This document shows, in pieces, positions 53,254 through 53,360 of a stretch of DNA of 53,360 bases. Made by a program: the position numbers and the translations under genes. The stretch spans positions 1-53,360 of the forward strand of contig JAFGEK010000091.1 of the NCBI GenBank assembly GCA_016931625.1, given 5' to 3'. The notes under the pieces are model-generated. The model was not told the DNA's origin. It made no database searches and saw only the letters and a program-made list of their open reading frames with translations. The stretch's first letter is position 1. Every line of letters starts with the position of its first letter. The stretch is from Deltaproteobacteria bacterium. GTDB taxonomy: Bacteria; Myxococcota; XYA12-FULL-58-9; JAFGEK01.

Positions 53254-53276
53254 GTTTCAATCCACGCCCCCGCGTG
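53254..53276 (-). CRISPR. Truncated solitary type I-C-like CRISPR repeat
   Basis: GTTTCAATCCACGCCCCCGC plus GTG matches 23 bases of the common type I-C repeat (minus strand ...CGTGGATTGAAAC). The next bases CTGACTCTT do not continue it. No further copy within a spacer-length on either side. Remnant or chance insertion of a repeat end. Confidence 0.5.
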
Positions 53277-53312
53277 CTGACTCTTAGTCTCATTTTTCAC
53301 TTTTATCGGAAT

Positions 53313-53340
53313 TGGATTCCTACTTTCGTAGGAATGACGA
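53313..53340. repeat. Dispersed hairpin repeat at the window end
   Basis: GATTCCTAC-TTTC-GTAGGAATGAC is a short hairpin found as a dispersed repeat in many bacterial genomes. Confidence 0.5.
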
Positions 53341-53360
53341 GGAGTTACGTAAAACTCTCT

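Overview
The window is an AT-rich bacterial chromosome segment from a Gram-negative organism. Two adjacent beta-barrels of the kind common in Myxococcus relatives, an MglA-type GTPase with the TVPGQ switch motif, several large TPR exported proteins, PilZ and DUF4388 signalling proteins and FadL-type and RND envelope proteins point to a low-GC member of the Myxococcota / former Deltaproteobacteria. This placement is an inference from gene content; no marker gene in the window settles it.

Layout. 0.1-0.8 kb: an AbrB/PIN toxin-antitoxin pair. 0.8-6.2 kb (minus): a U32 peptidase-family tRNA/rRNA hydroxylation-type protein and a giant double-ASKHA 2-hydroxyacyl-CoA dehydratase activator-like protein. 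6.3-16.4 kb: unknown helical protein, DnaK with its own promoter, tandem PilZ protein, DUF4388 membrane protein, an unknown protein, a FadL/PorV-like barrel, a small membrane protein and an MglA-like GTPase with a long C-terminal extension. 16.4-18.8 kb (minus): two conserved hypotheticals around tRNA-His, and a membrane protein built of three repeats. 18.9-25.0 kb: miaA, a chorismate mutase-aminotransferase fusion, aroA and cmk, with a compositionally odd Cys-rich small gene and an inverted membrane-protein gene wedged in. 25.2-26.4 kb: GAF and CheY-like signalling proteins.

26.6-36.1 kb is the most striking block: a cyclic-nucleotide-binding-domain protein followed by six genes that overlap by 1-4 bases (barrel, barrel, TPR/helical periplasmic protein, 1149-aa TPR protein, coiled-coil lipoprotein, ~17-repeat TPR protein). 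Its composition resembles the periplasmic/outer-membrane half of the Myxococcus Glt/Nfs machines, without the inner-membrane motor half. It is followed by a LipL32-like surface lipoprotein, a second PIN/RHH toxin-antitoxin pair, a repeat-rich gap with a MITE-like element, and an RND efflux pump with its adaptor.

42.8-49.2 kb is a CRISPR region on the minus strand: cas2, a cas4-cas1 fusion and a nine-repeat array (plus a degenerate trailer repeat) with its leader on the high-coordinate side, but no interference genes. About 3 kb further on, past a lipoprotein and a DUF4143 ATPase, is a solitary variant repeat with compensatory stem changes and a leader-like block. The last 4 kb is a decaying accessory region: a nonsense-disrupted PIN toxin pair, a duplicated ~0.75-kb module (a ~100-aa basic protein plus a long conserved, foldable 5' region), a frameshifted DUF4405 gene, an XRE fragment, a DUF4160/DUF2442 pair, a frameshifted GNAT remnant and a truncated type I-C-like CRISPR repeat. 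All function calls come from reading motifs by eye; no database search was possible.
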